64,000 nt of DNA from Hyphomicrobium sp. Its GTDB lineage: Bacteria > Pseudomonadota > Alphaproteobacteria > Rhizobiales > Hyphomicrobiaceae. How positions within the stretch are numbered: position 1 is the stretch's first letter; every line of letters begins with the position of its first letter. The stretch lies in assembly GCA_022844105.1 (NCBI GenBank), contig JALHMJ010000005.1, forward strand, positions 153,554 to 217,553, given 5' to 3'. Below the pieces are notes generated by a model. That model did no database searches and was not told where the DNA came from. It saw only the letters and a program-made list of their open reading frames with translations. Both the position numbers and the translations under genes were made by a program. This document shows positions 53,321 through 63,046 of the stretch, piece after piece.

Positions 53321-55918
53321 ATGAATTTCGATCGCTACACCGATCGCGCCAAAGGTTTTGTCCAGTCGGCGCAGAGCCTCGCCCTCCGCGAGGGTCACCA
53401 GCAGTTTTCACCCGATCATCTGTTGAAAGTTCTGCTCGACGATGAGGAAGGCCTCGCCGCCGGCCTGATCGACCGTTCGGGCGGCCGCTCGCGCGAAGCA
53501 TTGTCAGCCGTCGAACGGGCACTCGCCAAACGACCGAAGGTTTCGGGTGGCGGCGCCGGTCAACTTTACATGGCGCCCGAGTTGGCGCGTGTGTTCGACA
53601 GCGCGGAGAAGATTGCGGAAAAAGCCGGCGACAAGTTTGTCACCGCCGAGCGGCTGCTGCTCGCGCTCGCTCTTGAAAAAGGCATCGACACGGCCAAGAT
53701 CCTGGCTGATGCAGGTGTCACGCCGCAGGCAATCAACACGGCGATCAATGACATCCGCAAGGGCCGCACGGCCGACAGCGCGTCCGCCGAGCAGGCCTAC
53801 GACGCACTGAAGCGTTATTCCCGCGACCTGACCGAAGCGGCCGCATCCGGCAAACTCGATCCTGTGATCGGGCGCGACGAGGAAATTCGCCGCACGATCC
53901 AGGTGCTCTCGCGTCGCACGAAAAACAACCCCGTCCTCATTGGCGAACCCGGCGTCGGCAAGACGGCGATTGCCGAGGGCCTCGCCTTGCGCATTGTCAA
54001 AGGCGACGTTCCCGAAAGCTTGAAGGACAAAAAGCTGCTCGCGCTCGATATGGGGTCCCTCATTGCCGGCGCGAAGTATCGCGGCGAATTCGAAGAGCGT
54101 TTGAAGAGCGTGTTGTCCGAGGTGCAGGCCGAGGAGGGCCGCATCATCCTGTTCATTGACGAACTGCACACCATCGTCGGTGCGGGCAAGTCGGAAGGCG
54201 CAATGGATGCGGGCAATCTTTTGAAGCCGGCGCTCGCCCGCGGTGAACTCCACTGTGTCGGCGCGACCACGCTCGATGAGTACCGCAAGCATATCGAAAA
54301 GGACGCCGCGCTGGCCCGCCGTTTTCAATCGATCTTCGTCGACGAGCCGACGGTGGAGGATACGATTTCGATCCTGCGCGGCTTGAAGGAGAAGTACGAG
54401 CTGCATCATGGCGTGCGCATTACCGACAGCGCGCTTGTGGCTGCGGCAACCCTTTCCAATCGCTACATCACCGACCGTTTCCTCCCCGACAAGGCCATCG
54501 ACCTTGTCGATGAGGCCTCCTCACGACTGCGGATGCAGGTCGATAGCAAGCCCGAAGAACTCGATGCCATTGACCGCGATCTCATGCAGTTGATGATCGA
54601 GCGCGAAGCCTTGCGCAAGGAGACCGACCAGGCGTCGAAGGACCGACTTGCAAAACTTGAAGGCGAAATCGCCAACCTGGAAGAGCAGTCACAGGCGATG
54701 ACCGCGCGCTGGGAAGCCGAGAAGCAGAAGCTTGGATCGGCGCAGAAGGTGAAGGAAGAACTGGACGCCGCCCGTAACGACCTGGAGCAGGCACAACGCA
54801 AGGGCAACCTCGCCCGCGCTGGTGAACTGACATATGGCGTGATCCCGGATCTGGAAAAGAAGCTCTCCGCCATCGAAACCAACGACGGCAAGGGCGCCAT
54901 GGTCGAAGAGGCAGTCGGCCCGGATCAGATTGCGGCCATTGTCTCGCGTTGGACCGGAGTGCCTGTCGACAAAATGCTGGAGGGCGAGCGCGACAAGCTA
55001 CTCAAGATGGAAGAGGCGCTGGGTCAGCGTGTCGTCGGCCAAAAGGAAGCTGTCATTGCGGTTTCAACGGCCGTACGCCGCGCGCGGGCCGGACTTCAAG
55101 ACCCGAACCGGCCCATTGGCTCGTTCATGTTCTTGGGCCCGACCGGCGTCGGCAAGACCGAATTGACGAAGGCGCTTGCCGCCTACCTTTTCGACGACGA
55201 CACGGCGATGCAGCGTATCGATATGTCAGAATACATGGAGAAGCACTCGGTCGCTCGTCTCATCGGCGCGCCTCCGGGATATGTCGGTTACGAAGAAGGT
55301 GGCGCACTGACTGAAGCCGTCCGTCGCCGGCCGTATCAGGTCGTCCTCTTCGACGAGATCGAGAAGGCGCACCCCGATGTGTTCAACATCCTCCTTCAGG
55401 TGCTCGATGACGGCCGTCTGACGGACGGCCAGGGCCGCACGGTGGATTTCAAGAACACGCTGATCATCCTGACGTCGAACATTGGCGCCCAGTACCTCGT
55501 CGAACAGAAGGAAGGCGAGGATACGGAAGCCGTCCGCGACGAAGTGATGGCCGAAGTCCGCGCCCGCTTCCGGCCGGAGTTCCTGAACCGTCTCGACGAG
55601 ATCATCCTGTTCCACCGTCTTCAGCGGCAGGACATGGGCAAGATCGTCGACATCCAGATGGGCCGATTGCAGAAGCTCGTTGAGGATCGCAAGATCACCA
55701 TCGAACTCGATGATGCGGCGCGCACATGGCTTGCCAACCGCGGCTACGACCCAGCCTACGGTGCGCGTCCCTTGAAGCGCGTCATCCAGAAACAAGTGCA
55801 GGACTCGCTCGCCGAACAGATCCTCGCCGGCGGCGTGAAGGACGGCGACACGGTTAAGGTCTCCGTCCGCGACGGCGCCATCACCATCAATGGCTGGCCC
55901 GTCAAGGCTGCGGCATAA
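53321..55918 (+). CDS. clpB: ClpB disaggregase (Hsp100)
   Basis: An 865-residue AAA+ chaperone that threads aggregated proteins together with DnaK. Order: Clp N-domain (1-150), AAA-1 with GEPGVGKT and [15 protein letters not shown], a coiled-coil M-domain (about 405-525) that marks ClpB rather than ClpA or ClpC, AAA-2 with GPTGVGKTE and [14 protein letters not shown], and a C-terminal D2-small domain ending at KAAA. ATG 53321 starts [12 protein letters not shown], the normal beginning. A terminator follows. Confidence 0.97.
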   Translation: MNFDRYTDRAKGFVQSAQSLALREGHQQFSPDHLLKVLLDDEEGLAAGLIDRSGGRSREALSAVERALAKRPKVSGGGAGQLYMAPELARVFDSAEKIAEKAGDKFVTAERLLLALALEKGIDTAKILADAGVTPQAINTAINDIRKGRTADSASAEQAYDALKRYSRDLTEAAASGKLDPVIGRDEEIRRTIQVLSRRTKNNPVLIGEPGVGKTAIAEGLALRIVKGDVPESLKDKKLLALDMGSLIAGAKYRGEFEERLKSVLSEVQAEEGRIILFIDELHTIVGAGKSEGAMDAGNLLKPALARGELHCVGATTLDEYRKHIEKDAALARRFQSIFVDEPTVEDTISILRGLKEKYELHHGVRITDSALVAAATLSNRYITDRFLPDKAIDLVDEASSRLRMQVDSKPEELDAIDRDLMQLMIEREALRKETDQASKDRLAKLEGEIANLEEQSQAMTARWEAEKQKLGSAQKVKEELDAARNDLEQAQRKGNLARAGELTYGVIPDLEKKLSAIETNDGKGAMVEEAVGPDQIAAIVSRWTGVPVDKMLEGERDKLLKMEEALGQRVVGQKEAVIAVSTAVRRARAGLQDPNRPIGSFMFLGPTGVGKTELTKALAAYLFDDDTAMQRIDMSEYMEKHSVARLIGAPPGYVGYEEGGALTEAVRRRPYQVVLFDEIEKAHPDVFNILLQVLDDGRLTDGQGRTVDFKNTLIILTSNIGAQYLVEQKEGEDTEAVRDEVMAEVRARFRPEFLNRLDEIILFHRLQRQDMGKIVDIQMGRLQKLVEDRKITIELDDAARTWLANRGYDPAYGARPLKRVIQKQVQDSLAEQILAGGVKDGDTVKVSVRDGAITINGWPVKAAA

Positions 55919-55923
55919 ACATC

Positions 55924-55961
55924 AAAAAAGCGGAGACCGGCAAAACCGGCCTCCGCCTTTT
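55924..55961 (+). terminator. Terminator after clpB
   Basis: Stem GCGGAG-A-CCGG against CCGG-C-CTCCGC with loop CAAAA and one internal mismatch, preceded by six A and followed by a T-run. It can also act for the convergent small secreted gene at 55991-56326. Confidence 0.85.
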
Positions 55962-55990
55962 TCAATCTTTGCAGGCAAAATTGTCTTAGA

Positions 55991-56326
55991 CTACTTGCAC
56001 TTGTTGAAGTCGGGGCGGTTGGGAGCGCAGAAGTTGCCGCCGTAGGGGCCGGCCAGCGTTTTACCGTTGAACCGTGCCTTGACGATTTTGGACTTGGTGA
56101 TGTCCAGGCGCTTATTCGGGCAGTTCTCTTTCGCAGCTGCGATGCAGGCCGCTTCCGTTGCCGCCGGATAATCCTTGTCGCAAGACTTCGAGCCACCACA
56201 CTTGCTGTAGGATTCGCTTTCCTTGCCAGCGCAGGCGGAGCGGTTGACGTTGACGACGCAGTCGGCAAGTGCGGTGGATGCCAACGAAAGACCGAATAAG
56301 ACTGAGATTGCGATAGTTTTGATCAT
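55991..56326 (-). CDS. Small secreted cysteine-rich protein
   Basis: A 111-residue protein with a clean signal peptide (IAISVLFGLSLASTALA) and a mature part of about 90 residues holding seven Cys, rich in Lys, Asn and Ser. The many Cys suggest a disulfide-stabilised periplasmic or secreted protein. I know no family. It diverges from pstS (226 bases between starts). Confidence 0.65.
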   Translation of the reverse strand: MIKTIAISVLFGLSLASTALADCVVNVNRSACAGKESESYSKCGGSKSCDKDYPAATEAACIAAAKENCPNKRLDITKSKIVKARFNGKTLAGPYGGNFCAPNRPDFNKCK

Positions 56327-56551
56327 GGGCGTGCCCCTTAAATATTACTACACAGAGTTGCTGGCTTAGGCTCTAGCCCCCCGCAAACTCGGGGCCTCTT
56401 CTGCGCAACTGTCATTACACGAATGTGACACCCCAGATTTTCAGCCGTCATAATAGCTTTATTCAGGGTGGTTAAAAGCGCCGACGAGCGCGCAAAATGG
56501 CTGGATCTAAGGCGCTCCCCAGCCACAACCAGCTGAAATTTTCGAGGCTTC

Positions 56552-57622
56552 ATGACACCCAAGTTCAAGAATGGTTTGACGCGGGCTGCGATCGCATTCG
56601 CTGCCACATCCGCCCTTTCCACCGCGGCTCTCGCGCGCGAAGAAATCCGTATCGTCGGATCGTCGACGGTCTACCCCTTCACGACCGCGGTCGCCGAGCA
56701 GTTCGGCAAGTCGAACGGTGGTAAAACGCCAGTTGTGGAATCGACCGGCACCGGCGGCGGCATGAAGCTGTTTTGTGCTGGTGTGGGCGAGACACATCCC
56801 GACATCGCAAACGCCTCGCGCCCGATGAAGAAGGCAGAATTCGAGCTTTGCCAAGCCAATGGCGTCAAGGATATTCTCGAAATCAAGATCGGGCTTGACG
56901 GTATCGTCCTCGCTCAGTCGAAGAAGGCACCGGACCTGAGTTTGCAGCAGGAAGAGGTTTTCCTGGCGCTCGCCAAGGAAATCCACGACGAAAACCTGAA
57001 ATTTATCGCCAACCCCCACAAGAATTGGAAGGACGTCGATCCGCTGCTTCCCGACACCAAGATCGAAATTTTGGGTCCCCCGCCGACCTCCGGCACACGC
57101 GACGCCTTTCTTGAACTTGTCATGGAAAAAGGCGCCAAGGGTTTCGGAGCGCTCGTTGAAATGAAGGAAGCCGACGAGAAGAATGGCACCAAGAATTACG
57201 AAAAGGTTTGGAAGTCGATCCGCCAAGATGGCGCCTTCGTGGAAGCCGGCGAGAACGACAACCTGATCGTGCAGAAAATCGAAGGTAACCCAAATGCAAT
57301 CGGCATCTTCGGTTATTCGTTCCTTGAAGAGAACGTCGACAAGATCAAGCCGGTCCTGATCGGTGGCGTTGAACCCACATATGAGAACATCGCGAAAGGG
57401 ACATACCCCGCGTCGCGTGCTCTCTTTATCTACGTGAAGAAGGCTCACATCGGCGTCATCCCCGGCATGAAGGAGTTTCTCGCCGAGTTCGTTTCGCCAA
57501 AGGCCGTTGGTGAAGACGGCTACCTCGTGGGCAAAGGTCTGATCTCGCAGCCTAAGGAAGACCAGGACAAGGCAGCCAAGATTGCTGTCGAACTCACTCC
57601 GATGGTTGCACCAGAGAAGTAA
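56552..57622 (+). CDS. pstS: Phosphate-binding protein PstS-like
   Basis: A 356-residue periplasmic binding protein with signal peptide (ending near AALAREE), IVGSSTVYPFTTAVAEQF, the phosphate-loop STGTGGGMKLFC, and TSGTRDAFLEL. These are PstS features, in the longer SphX-like class. The permease and ATPase genes pstC, pstA and pstB do not follow, so this copy is an orphan. A single half-site CTGTCAT (56409-56415) upstream is too weak to call a Pho box. A large palindrome lies just after the stop. Confidence 0.88.
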   Translation: MTPKFKNGLTRAAIAFAATSALSTAALAREEIRIVGSSTVYPFTTAVAEQFGKSNGGKTPVVESTGTGGGMKLFCAGVGETHPDIANASRPMKKAEFELCQANGVKDILEIKIGLDGIVLAQSKKAPDLSLQQEEVFLALAKEIHDENLKFIANPHKNWKDVDPLLPDTKIEILGPPPTSGTRDAFLELVMEKGAKGFGALVEMKEADEKNGTKNYEKVWKSIRQDGAFVEAGENDNLIVQKIEGNPNAIGIFGYSFLEENVDKIKPVLIGGVEPTYENIAKGTYPASRALFIYVKKAHIGVIPGMKEFLAEFVSPKAVGEDGYLVGKGLISQPKEDQDKAAKIAVELTPMVAPEK

Positions 57623-57630
57623 GTTATATC

Positions 57631-57662
57631 GGGGTCAGACCCCTTAATAGGGGTCTGACCCC
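57631..57662. repeat. Perfect 13-bp palindrome (REP-like)
   Basis: GGGGTCAGACCCC (57631-57643) and GGGGTCTGACCCC (57650-57662) are exact complements around TTAATA, just after pstS. Without a T-run it is not an ordinary terminator, and the arms are themselves quasi-symmetric, as in REP elements. Eleven bases of the right arm recur at 53310-53320 beside the clpB start. Confidence 0.6.
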
Positions 57663-57699
57663 TCTGACCCTGATCCTCAGCGATCCGTGCCCGCCGCTC

Positions 57700-57906
57700 T
57701 CACTTTTCCTTGCGCAATCTCGATTCACTCGGTCTATGCGCAGCGCACTTTCCCGACTTCTCGCTCTCCACGATGTCGTGCGGGCTGTCCTTGCTCGCCG
57801 CCACCTTGTGGCTTTTGATTTTCGTGCGCGCCGTCTGCTTCTTGACGACTTTTCCGGACGTTTCCCCCTGGCTCGTGGTCCACTTGACCTGATCGCCCGA
57901 CTTCAA
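57700..57906 (-). CDS. DUF2945 (hypervirulence-associated/Tudor-like) small protein
   Basis: A 68-residue protein matching the DUF2945 pattern: KSGDQVKWTTSQGETSGKVV, then HKVAASKDSPHDIVESEKSGK and AAHRP. The fold is a small SH3/Tudor-like barrel of unknown function, common in soil bacteria. The start is a TTG at 57906; no upstream ATG is in frame. Confidence 0.8.
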   Translation of the reverse strand: MKSGDQVKWTTSQGETSGKVVKKQTARTKIKSHKVAASKDSPHDIVESEKSGKCAAHRPSESRLRKEK

Positions 57907-58216
57907 ACTCTTGGCCGTTCCTCGCGCTCCGGCTGCTTTTAAATAAAGCGCTCACGGCAGCCGATCGAAGCGGTTCACAGCTGATCCAGCCGCGTTGCCT
58001 CGACCCGTGTCCATCAACGCGACACCCGCACACTGGTGCGGAAATTGACGCCAATACCGTCCAAATTTGCCGGTCTGTGCGTGTTGCGCGCACGCCTTGC
58101 GGACATTTGCTCCGATTTGCGGCCGCGCCGCCCTACTCCAGCCGCGCTACCTCGGCCAATCAACCGCGCTATGGGCCGGTTTGATCGTCGATCGGCTGCT
58201 GGAGGTCAGGACCTAG
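57907..58216. other. Intergenic region, 310 bases
   Basis: It separates the divergent DUF2945 and CreD-like genes. It should hold both promoters; I see no clear promoter motif, repeat or small gene. The CreD-like gene has its GGAGG ribosome site at 58200-58204. Confidence 0.5.
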
Positions 58217-59596
58217 ATGTCCGAAATAATTGCCGCTGCCCGCCGTGTGCTCCACAGCCCGGCGTTCAAACTTTGCTTGATCGGTTTCCTGATCGTGCTG
58301 CTGCTCTTGCCGATGGTATTGGCCGGCGCCCTCGTCTCGGAACGCGAAGACAGAGCGCGCGGCGTTCGCAGTGACGTTGCGCGCGTATGGGGCCAGCCGC
58401 AAAATGTGAACGGGCCGTTCCTCGTGGTGCCTTACACCGTCAAGGTTGAAGCAAAAGACGGCGACAAACGTGTTGAGACCATTGTGGAGCGGCGGGCGGT
58501 GTTTACGCCCGAGACGCTGGAGATGACGGCCAAGAGTGCGTCACAGGTGCTGCATCGCGGCATTTACACCGTGAACGTCTACACGGCCAACGTCACGCTG
58601 GCCGGGCGCTTCGCCAAGCCCGACATGAGCCTCGTGGTCTCCGATCCACACACTGTTCGCTGGAACGATGCCATACTCGTCCTTGGCTTGAGCGACGTGT
58701 CCGGTCTAAAGGCGGCGGCCAGCGTCAAAATCGACCAGACGCAGGATATAGACTTCGCGCCGAGTATCGGCATCGCCGGTGTCGAAGCGAATGGCATCCA
58801 TGCCCGGCTAACGGGCATGACCGCCGCTGCACCTGGAACCGTCAATACCGCGCTGAAGGAATTCGCGTTTCAGACATCGCTCACCTTCACCGGATCCGGT
58901 CAGCTGTCATTTGCTCCCGCCGCCCGCGAGACGAAAGTGACGATGACGTCGGACTGGCCGAGCCCCAGCTTCTCCGGCGCCTTTCTCCCGACCGATCGCA
59001 ACGTGATCAACACCGGGTTCACCGCCGCATGGCGCATCCCGCACCTCGCGCGCAGCGTTCCGCAGGCATGGGACGGCAACAACCAAGGGATAGAACGCCT
59101 GCAGCCCTACATGTTCGGCGTCTCGTACTATCAGCCCGTTGAATTCTACGACCTCGTCAACAGGTCCGTGAAATACAGCGTCTTGTTTATTGCCGCCGCG
59201 TTCATGGCGGTGTTCCTGCTCGAAGTCCAGTCGGCCAGGCGCGTGCACTGGGTGCAATACCTGTTCACGGGTTTCGCCCTCACATTCTTCTACGTGTTGC
59301 TGCTGTCGCTAGCCGAGCACGTCGGTTTCGGCTGGTCCTACCTCATCGCGTCAGCCGCAACGGGTGGCATGCTGGCCGTGTACGTGTCGCGTGCACTTGG
59401 GAGCGCCACGGCAGGCCTCGCGATGGCTGCCACGTTCGCGCTTCTCTATGGAATCTTGTATCTGATCCTGCGTCTTGAAGATTACGCACTTCTCGCCGGA
59501 GCGCTGTTGGGCTTTGCCGGGCTGACCGTGCTCATGTTCGCCACCCTGCGCATTGATTGGAGCGGCAACCAGCAACGATCGACGGCGCTTGAGTAA
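58217..59596 (+). CDS. creD: CreD-like inner membrane protein
   Basis: A 459-residue protein: one N-terminal helix (about 18-40), a periplasmic domain of about 290 residues, then five or six helices from about 315 to 440. The order and the YMFGVSYYQPVEFYDLVNRSVKYSVLFI segment just before the membrane block are typical of CreD, which in enterobacteria belongs to the CreBC regulon and affects envelope stress and beta-lactam response. No creBC genes are near. ATG 58217 follows GGAGG. Confidence 0.9.
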   Translation: MSEIIAAARRVLHSPAFKLCLIGFLIVLLLLPMVLAGALVSEREDRARGVRSDVARVWGQPQNVNGPFLVVPYTVKVEAKDGDKRVETIVERRAVFTPETLEMTAKSASQVLHRGIYTVNVYTANVTLAGRFAKPDMSLVVSDPHTVRWNDAILVLGLSDVSGLKAAASVKIDQTQDIDFAPSIGIAGVEANGIHARLTGMTAAAPGTVNTALKEFAFQTSLTFTGSGQLSFAPAARETKVTMTSDWPSPSFSGAFLPTDRNVINTGFTAAWRIPHLARSVPQAWDGNNQGIERLQPYMFGVSYYQPVEFYDLVNRSVKYSVLFIAAAFMAVFLLEVQSARRVHWVQYLFTGFALTFFYVLLLSLAEHVGFGWSYLIASAATGGMLAVYVSRALGSATAGLAMAATFALLYGILYLILRLEDYALLAGALLGFAGLTVLMFATLRIDWSGNQQRSTALE

Positions 59597-59608
59597 ACCA
59601 ACGATCCC

Positions 59609-60457
59609 CTATTCGGCGGCGGCCTTCTGTGTCGGCGCGGCGGGCGCGACAGGTGCGACAACCGGAGCCGGTGCCTTCTTCGCGGCAACCGGCTTCTTCT
59701 TCTTCACCGCTTTGGGTGGCGGTGCCGCCGGTGCCAAGAATCCAAAGTCGAACAGCGACGACAGCGGCGCGTTCGGGCTGACGCCGCCGGCATAGGACTG
59801 CATCACGCTCACCTTCGCCCCGACTTTGGCGATCGAGGCGAGATGCACGACATTCTCGTTGGTCAGCCGGAAGCACCCCGACGAATTGGCGCGTCCGACC
59901 GTGTTATCGTTGTTGGTGCCGTGAATGCGATAGATCGTGCCGCCCAGATAAAGCGCGCGCGCTCCTTGTGGGTTCTTCATCCCGCCCGAAACCGTCACCG
60001 GCAGTCCCGGCACGCGCTCCCGCATTTCCGGCGGCGGGGTCCACGACGGCCACGCGGCAATACGGCTGATCCGCTCGGTGCCGGTCCATGTGAACCCGTC
60101 GCGGCCGACAGAGATCGGATACTCGTAGGCTTGTTTGTTCGCCAGCACGTAATACAGCTTGCGGGCCTGCGTATCGATGATGATCGAGCCGACCTCCTCG
60201 GCGCGATCGAAATACACAATCGGCGGCGCGACGGGCTTGATGTCCGGACGCTCGCCCCCCTCCATGTACTTCGGATACACGGTCGGCTCGTAGGTCTTGC
60301 GGTTGGCGGCGCGCTCTGCGGCCTCCTGCTCGGCCTGCTGGCGCAGGTCGCTTTCGAACATGGGGCCGCGGTCGGACCAATTGTCCGCCAGCATCACGGT
60401 TGAACCCATCATCAGACCGGCGGCAAACACCGGCACCATGACGCGCAACGACCACAT
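59609..60457 (-). CDS. L,D-transpeptidase (YkuD domain), copy 2
   Basis: A 282-residue exported enzyme. The YkuD domain spans about 88-215, with His179 (RIHGTN) and Cys195 (SSGCFRL, with Phe where copy 1 has Ile). A charged stretch precedes it, and a Lys/Ala/Pro tail (about 240-282) follows, similar in kind to that of the carboxypeptidase at 1041. It converges with creD (12-base gap). Confidence 0.92.
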   Translation of the reverse strand: MWSLRVMVPVFAAGLMMGSTVMLADNWSDRGPMFESDLRQQAEQEAAERAANRKTYEPTVYPKYMEGGERPDIKPVAPPIVYFDRAEEVGSIIIDTQARKLYYVLANKQAYEYPISVGRDGFTWTGTERISRIAAWPSWTPPPEMRERVPGLPVTVSGGMKNPQGARALYLGGTIYRIHGTNNDNTVGRANSSGCFRLTNENVVHLASIAKVGAKVSVMQSYAGGVSPNAPLSSLFDFGFLAPAAPPPKAVKKKKPVAAKKAPAPVVAPVAPAAPTQKAAAE

Positions 60458-60747
60458 GCGCAGTCTCCGAGTTTTCTCCCGGCGCCGACCCTACGGCACC
60501 GCTGATAATCAAATCCGAGATAGGCGAGGCAGGCAAGCCGGCACAAGATCATTTAGGTGTGCGCAGCGAAAGCCAAAGTCGACTGTGGCCCCGTTGCCCC
60601 ATCCTGCCCCCGTAAAGTCACGGACACCACCCGCCGATCCGCCTTTCCCAAGCCGCATTCAGGTCCAAATCGCTATTTGCTATGTCATGCTAGGCAAATC
60701 CGCGACGCCGCGTTCGCCTAAATTTTCAGAGACGCCGGAGGGCCAGA

Positions 60748-61203
60748 GTGACCGTGACCATCCGCGAAATCCAGGAGCAGGACAAGGCCGCATGGCTGGC
60801 CCTGTGGCAGGGCTACCAGAGCTTCTACGATGTGGCGTTACCGGCTGACGTCACGGAGACAACCTGGCAGCGCTTCTTTGAAACCCATGAACCCGTGTAT
60901 GCCCGCGTCGCCCTCGATGGAGACCGGATCGTCGGCATCGTCCACTACCTCTTTCATCGCTCGACGTGGATGATCGAGCCAACGTGCTATCTGCAGGACG
61001 TGTTTGTAGAACCCGCCGCCCGCAGTCGTGGCGTTGCCCGCGCCCTCATCGAGGCTGTTTACGAAGAGGCGGACCGGCGCGGCGGCCGGCAGGTCTATTG
61101 GCTCACGCACAATTCCAACGCGGCAGCAAGAGGCCTCTACGACAAGCTCGCCATCAACGCCGGCTTCATCGTCTACGAACGCATCGCCGAGCCGAACGGC
61201 TGA
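60748..61203 (+). CDS. GNAT-family N-acetyltransferase
   Basis: A 151-residue acetyltransferase: IREIQEQDKAAWLALW at the start, motif A LQDVFVEPAARSRGVARALIEAVY with the acetyl-CoA pyrophosphate loop, and motif B NSNAAARGLYDKL. GTG start at 60748 with GGAGG 6-7 bases upstream. The substrate is unknown. It is the last gene before the AT-rich insert. Confidence 0.9.
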   Translation: MTVTIREIQEQDKAAWLALWQGYQSFYDVALPADVTETTWQRFFETHEPVYARVALDGDRIVGIVHYLFHRSTWMIEPTCYLQDVFVEPAARSRGVARALIEAVYEEADRRGGRQVYWLTHNSNAAARGLYDKLAINAGFIVYERIAEPNG

Positions 61204-61414
61204 GGTGATCCCACCGCCGTTTAATGCGCCCACAAGTTTTGCGACGCCCTGTCCTTCCCAAGTCGGGTTAGAACTCATACTCTAATTAAACGGCCGATCA
61301 ATTCCTGCTACTCCGAAATACTTTATCGCAATTGCGCTTTCAACGTGTTGGAGCCACGGCGATGTCCAAACGCCGGAGAAATCCGGTAATTTTTGATGAA
61401 AATTGGAAAGTCAT

Positions 61415-61981
61415 ATGGCAAATAAAACTGGAAACTATACCGCTTTTTACGTTACGGAGCCCTTTCATTCTAGCTCGTTGGGTGCCAATGCGACGAAGGA
61501 TTTTCAGTATTATAACACTCTGCGGATGTGGAAAGGCGCTGATGCGTCGTTCCCATTTGTCGACTCGCACGACAAAACTTACAGCGTGCGCGATGGCAGT
61601 GATTGGGAATTCACCCTAAAACCGAGACTCCGGGAGCGCCTCCGGAAATCAAAGAATATTATATTTATTTTGAGTTCGATTACGACGAACTCACGCGCGC
61701 TTCGAGAAGAAATTGACTACGGGATCAACGATCAGGGATTGCCGGTGATAGTCATCTACCCGGAATACGACACGAAGCAGAGCTTACTGGTCAATGGATA
61801 CCTAAAACAGGCAGTCAAGAACCTTTGGGTAAAGCTTCCCATTTTTGCAAGCTCGATGAGTAACGTTCCTACACTTCACGTTCCAATGAATAAGGAGCTC
61901 ATTAAATTGGCATTGCAGGATGGTGGCTTCATGGTGGAGAGCAAAAAGGCCCCAGAGATTTACAAATACAGCGATAATTAA
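61415..61981 (+). CDS. thsB: TIR-domain protein, probable Thoeris ThsB
   Basis: A 188-residue protein; ATG 61415 follows GGAAAG at 4 bases. The fold matches TIR/DUF1863 proteins: strand TAFYVTEPF, a spacer FVDSHDKTYSVRD, helix LKPRLRERLRKSKNIIFILSS, then SRALREEIDYGI with a Glu (about 98-99) where TIR NADases have the catalytic Glu, and VIVIYPEYD. ThsB proteins sense phage infection and make a nucleotide signal from NAD. The gene is AT-richer than the rest of the window and lies 17 bases before the putative effector gene. Confidence 0.78.
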   Translation: MANKTGNYTAFYVTEPFHSSSLGANATKDFQYYNTLRMWKGADASFPFVDSHDKTYSVRDGSDWEFTLKPRLRERLRKSKNIIFILSSITTNSRALREEIDYGINDQGLPVIVIYPEYDTKQSLLVNGYLKQAVKNLWVKLPIFASSMSNVPTLHVPMNKELIKLALQDGGFMVESKKAPEIYKYSDN

Positions 61982-61998
61982 TCGGCTAACAGGAGTAG

Positions 61999-62847
61999 AT
62001 GGTCGGGGCTATGGCAAAGATCAAATTCTTCGACAAAAGAGTCTTCAAGATATTTCTTGAGATCACTTCTGTAGTAAGTGGCGCGTTGTCAGTCGCGGTT
62101 ATCTTTTTTGATATTCCTGTCGAGTGGAAGTTTACGGTCTTTTGCATTTTTTTAGCCCTACTGGTGCTGATTTATCTGGCAATATGGCTTTGGTCGAACA
62201 ACCTGAATAGTATTGACATCAATGTCGAGGGCAGCGATGTATCAATAAAGACGGGGGACATTTTTCAGCAGCCTGGACTGAAGGCAATTGCTTTCAACGA
62301 GTATTTTGATACGCAGGTTGACAACAAAATAATCGCCGAGACTTCAGTCAACGGCGTTTTCATCCAAAAGCATCTGGGCGCTTCGATATCCGAACTCAAC
62401 CAACATATTGAGGATTACGCCTTTGATGACAGCGAAGTCCTGGAGATCAACAACAACAGAAAGCAGGGGAAAAAGAAGAGATATCAAATAGGCACGATTT
62501 GCCTTTACAAAGAATACCTTCTGACTGCGTTCTCCAAGTTCGATGAGGGCAATAAAGCAGTTCTAACTATGCCGGAGTACCTAGAGTTTCTTATAAGGTT
62601 CTGGGACAAGGTAAACAATTTGTACGCTCAAAAAAGCGTATCCACGACCATATTCGGATCAGGAATAACGAGAATCAAAGGTCACAAAAATATATCTGAC
62701 GAAGATCTTCTAAAAATAATGCTGTGGACGTTTAGAATAAGCGAGATGCGATTCAAGTATCCCGCAAAACTGACGATCGTAATCCACGAAGTTAAGATCG
62801 ACCAGATTAATCTTCTCGATATTAAAGCAGCCCGAAATGGCGTGTGA
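61999..62847 (+). CDS. thsA: Two-TM macro-like protein, probable type II Thoeris effector ThsA
   Basis: A 282-residue protein: two membrane helices (about 17-37 and 46-66) followed by a cytoplasmic domain of about 215 residues that begins INVEGSDVSIKTGDIFQQ and GLKAIAFNEYFDT, the pattern of the macro/DUF6430-type domain in type II Thoeris ThsA. In published type II systems the TIR protein makes a histidine-ADP-ribose signal that the macro domain binds, and the membrane part kills the infected cell. The start ATG 61999 follows AGGAG closely; ATG 62011 is an alternative. Strongly AT-rich codons indicate transfer. Confidence 0.72.
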   Translation: MVGAMAKIKFFDKRVFKIFLEITSVVSGALSVAVIFFDIPVEWKFTVFCIFLALLVLIYLAIWLWSNNLNSIDINVEGSDVSIKTGDIFQQPGLKAIAFNEYFDTQVDNKIIAETSVNGVFIQKHLGASISELNQHIEDYAFDDSEVLEINNNRKQGKKKRYQIGTICLYKEYLLTAFSKFDEGNKAVLTMPEYLEFLIRFWDKVNNLYAQKSVSTTIFGSGITRIKGHKNISDEDLLKIMLWTFRISEMRFKYPAKLTIVIHEVKIDQINLLDIKAARNGV

Positions 62848-63046
62848 ATTAAATCAGCGTTATGGGGTGGATGGGTCTGCTTCCCGGTTGGTGGCGGACT
62901 ACCGAGATAGCTGTTGCTCCAACGCGTTTGAAATGTCCGCTTGTGTATAAACGCGACCACTATCACCACTAGCCTCGGAAGCTCTGTTTCCCCTCCCAAC
63001 CCACCGCCCCAGCCACTCCATCTCCGCTACACGCCCTACCCACCCC

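Noticed and set aside
56401..56460. Pho box upstream of pstS
   Set aside because: Only a CTGTCAT half-site and a distant CCGTCAT are present; the 11-base direct-repeat spacing is not met.
61332..61619. Frame of 95 codons overlapping the TIR gene
   Set aside because: It overlaps thsB in another frame and has no domain or ribosome site.
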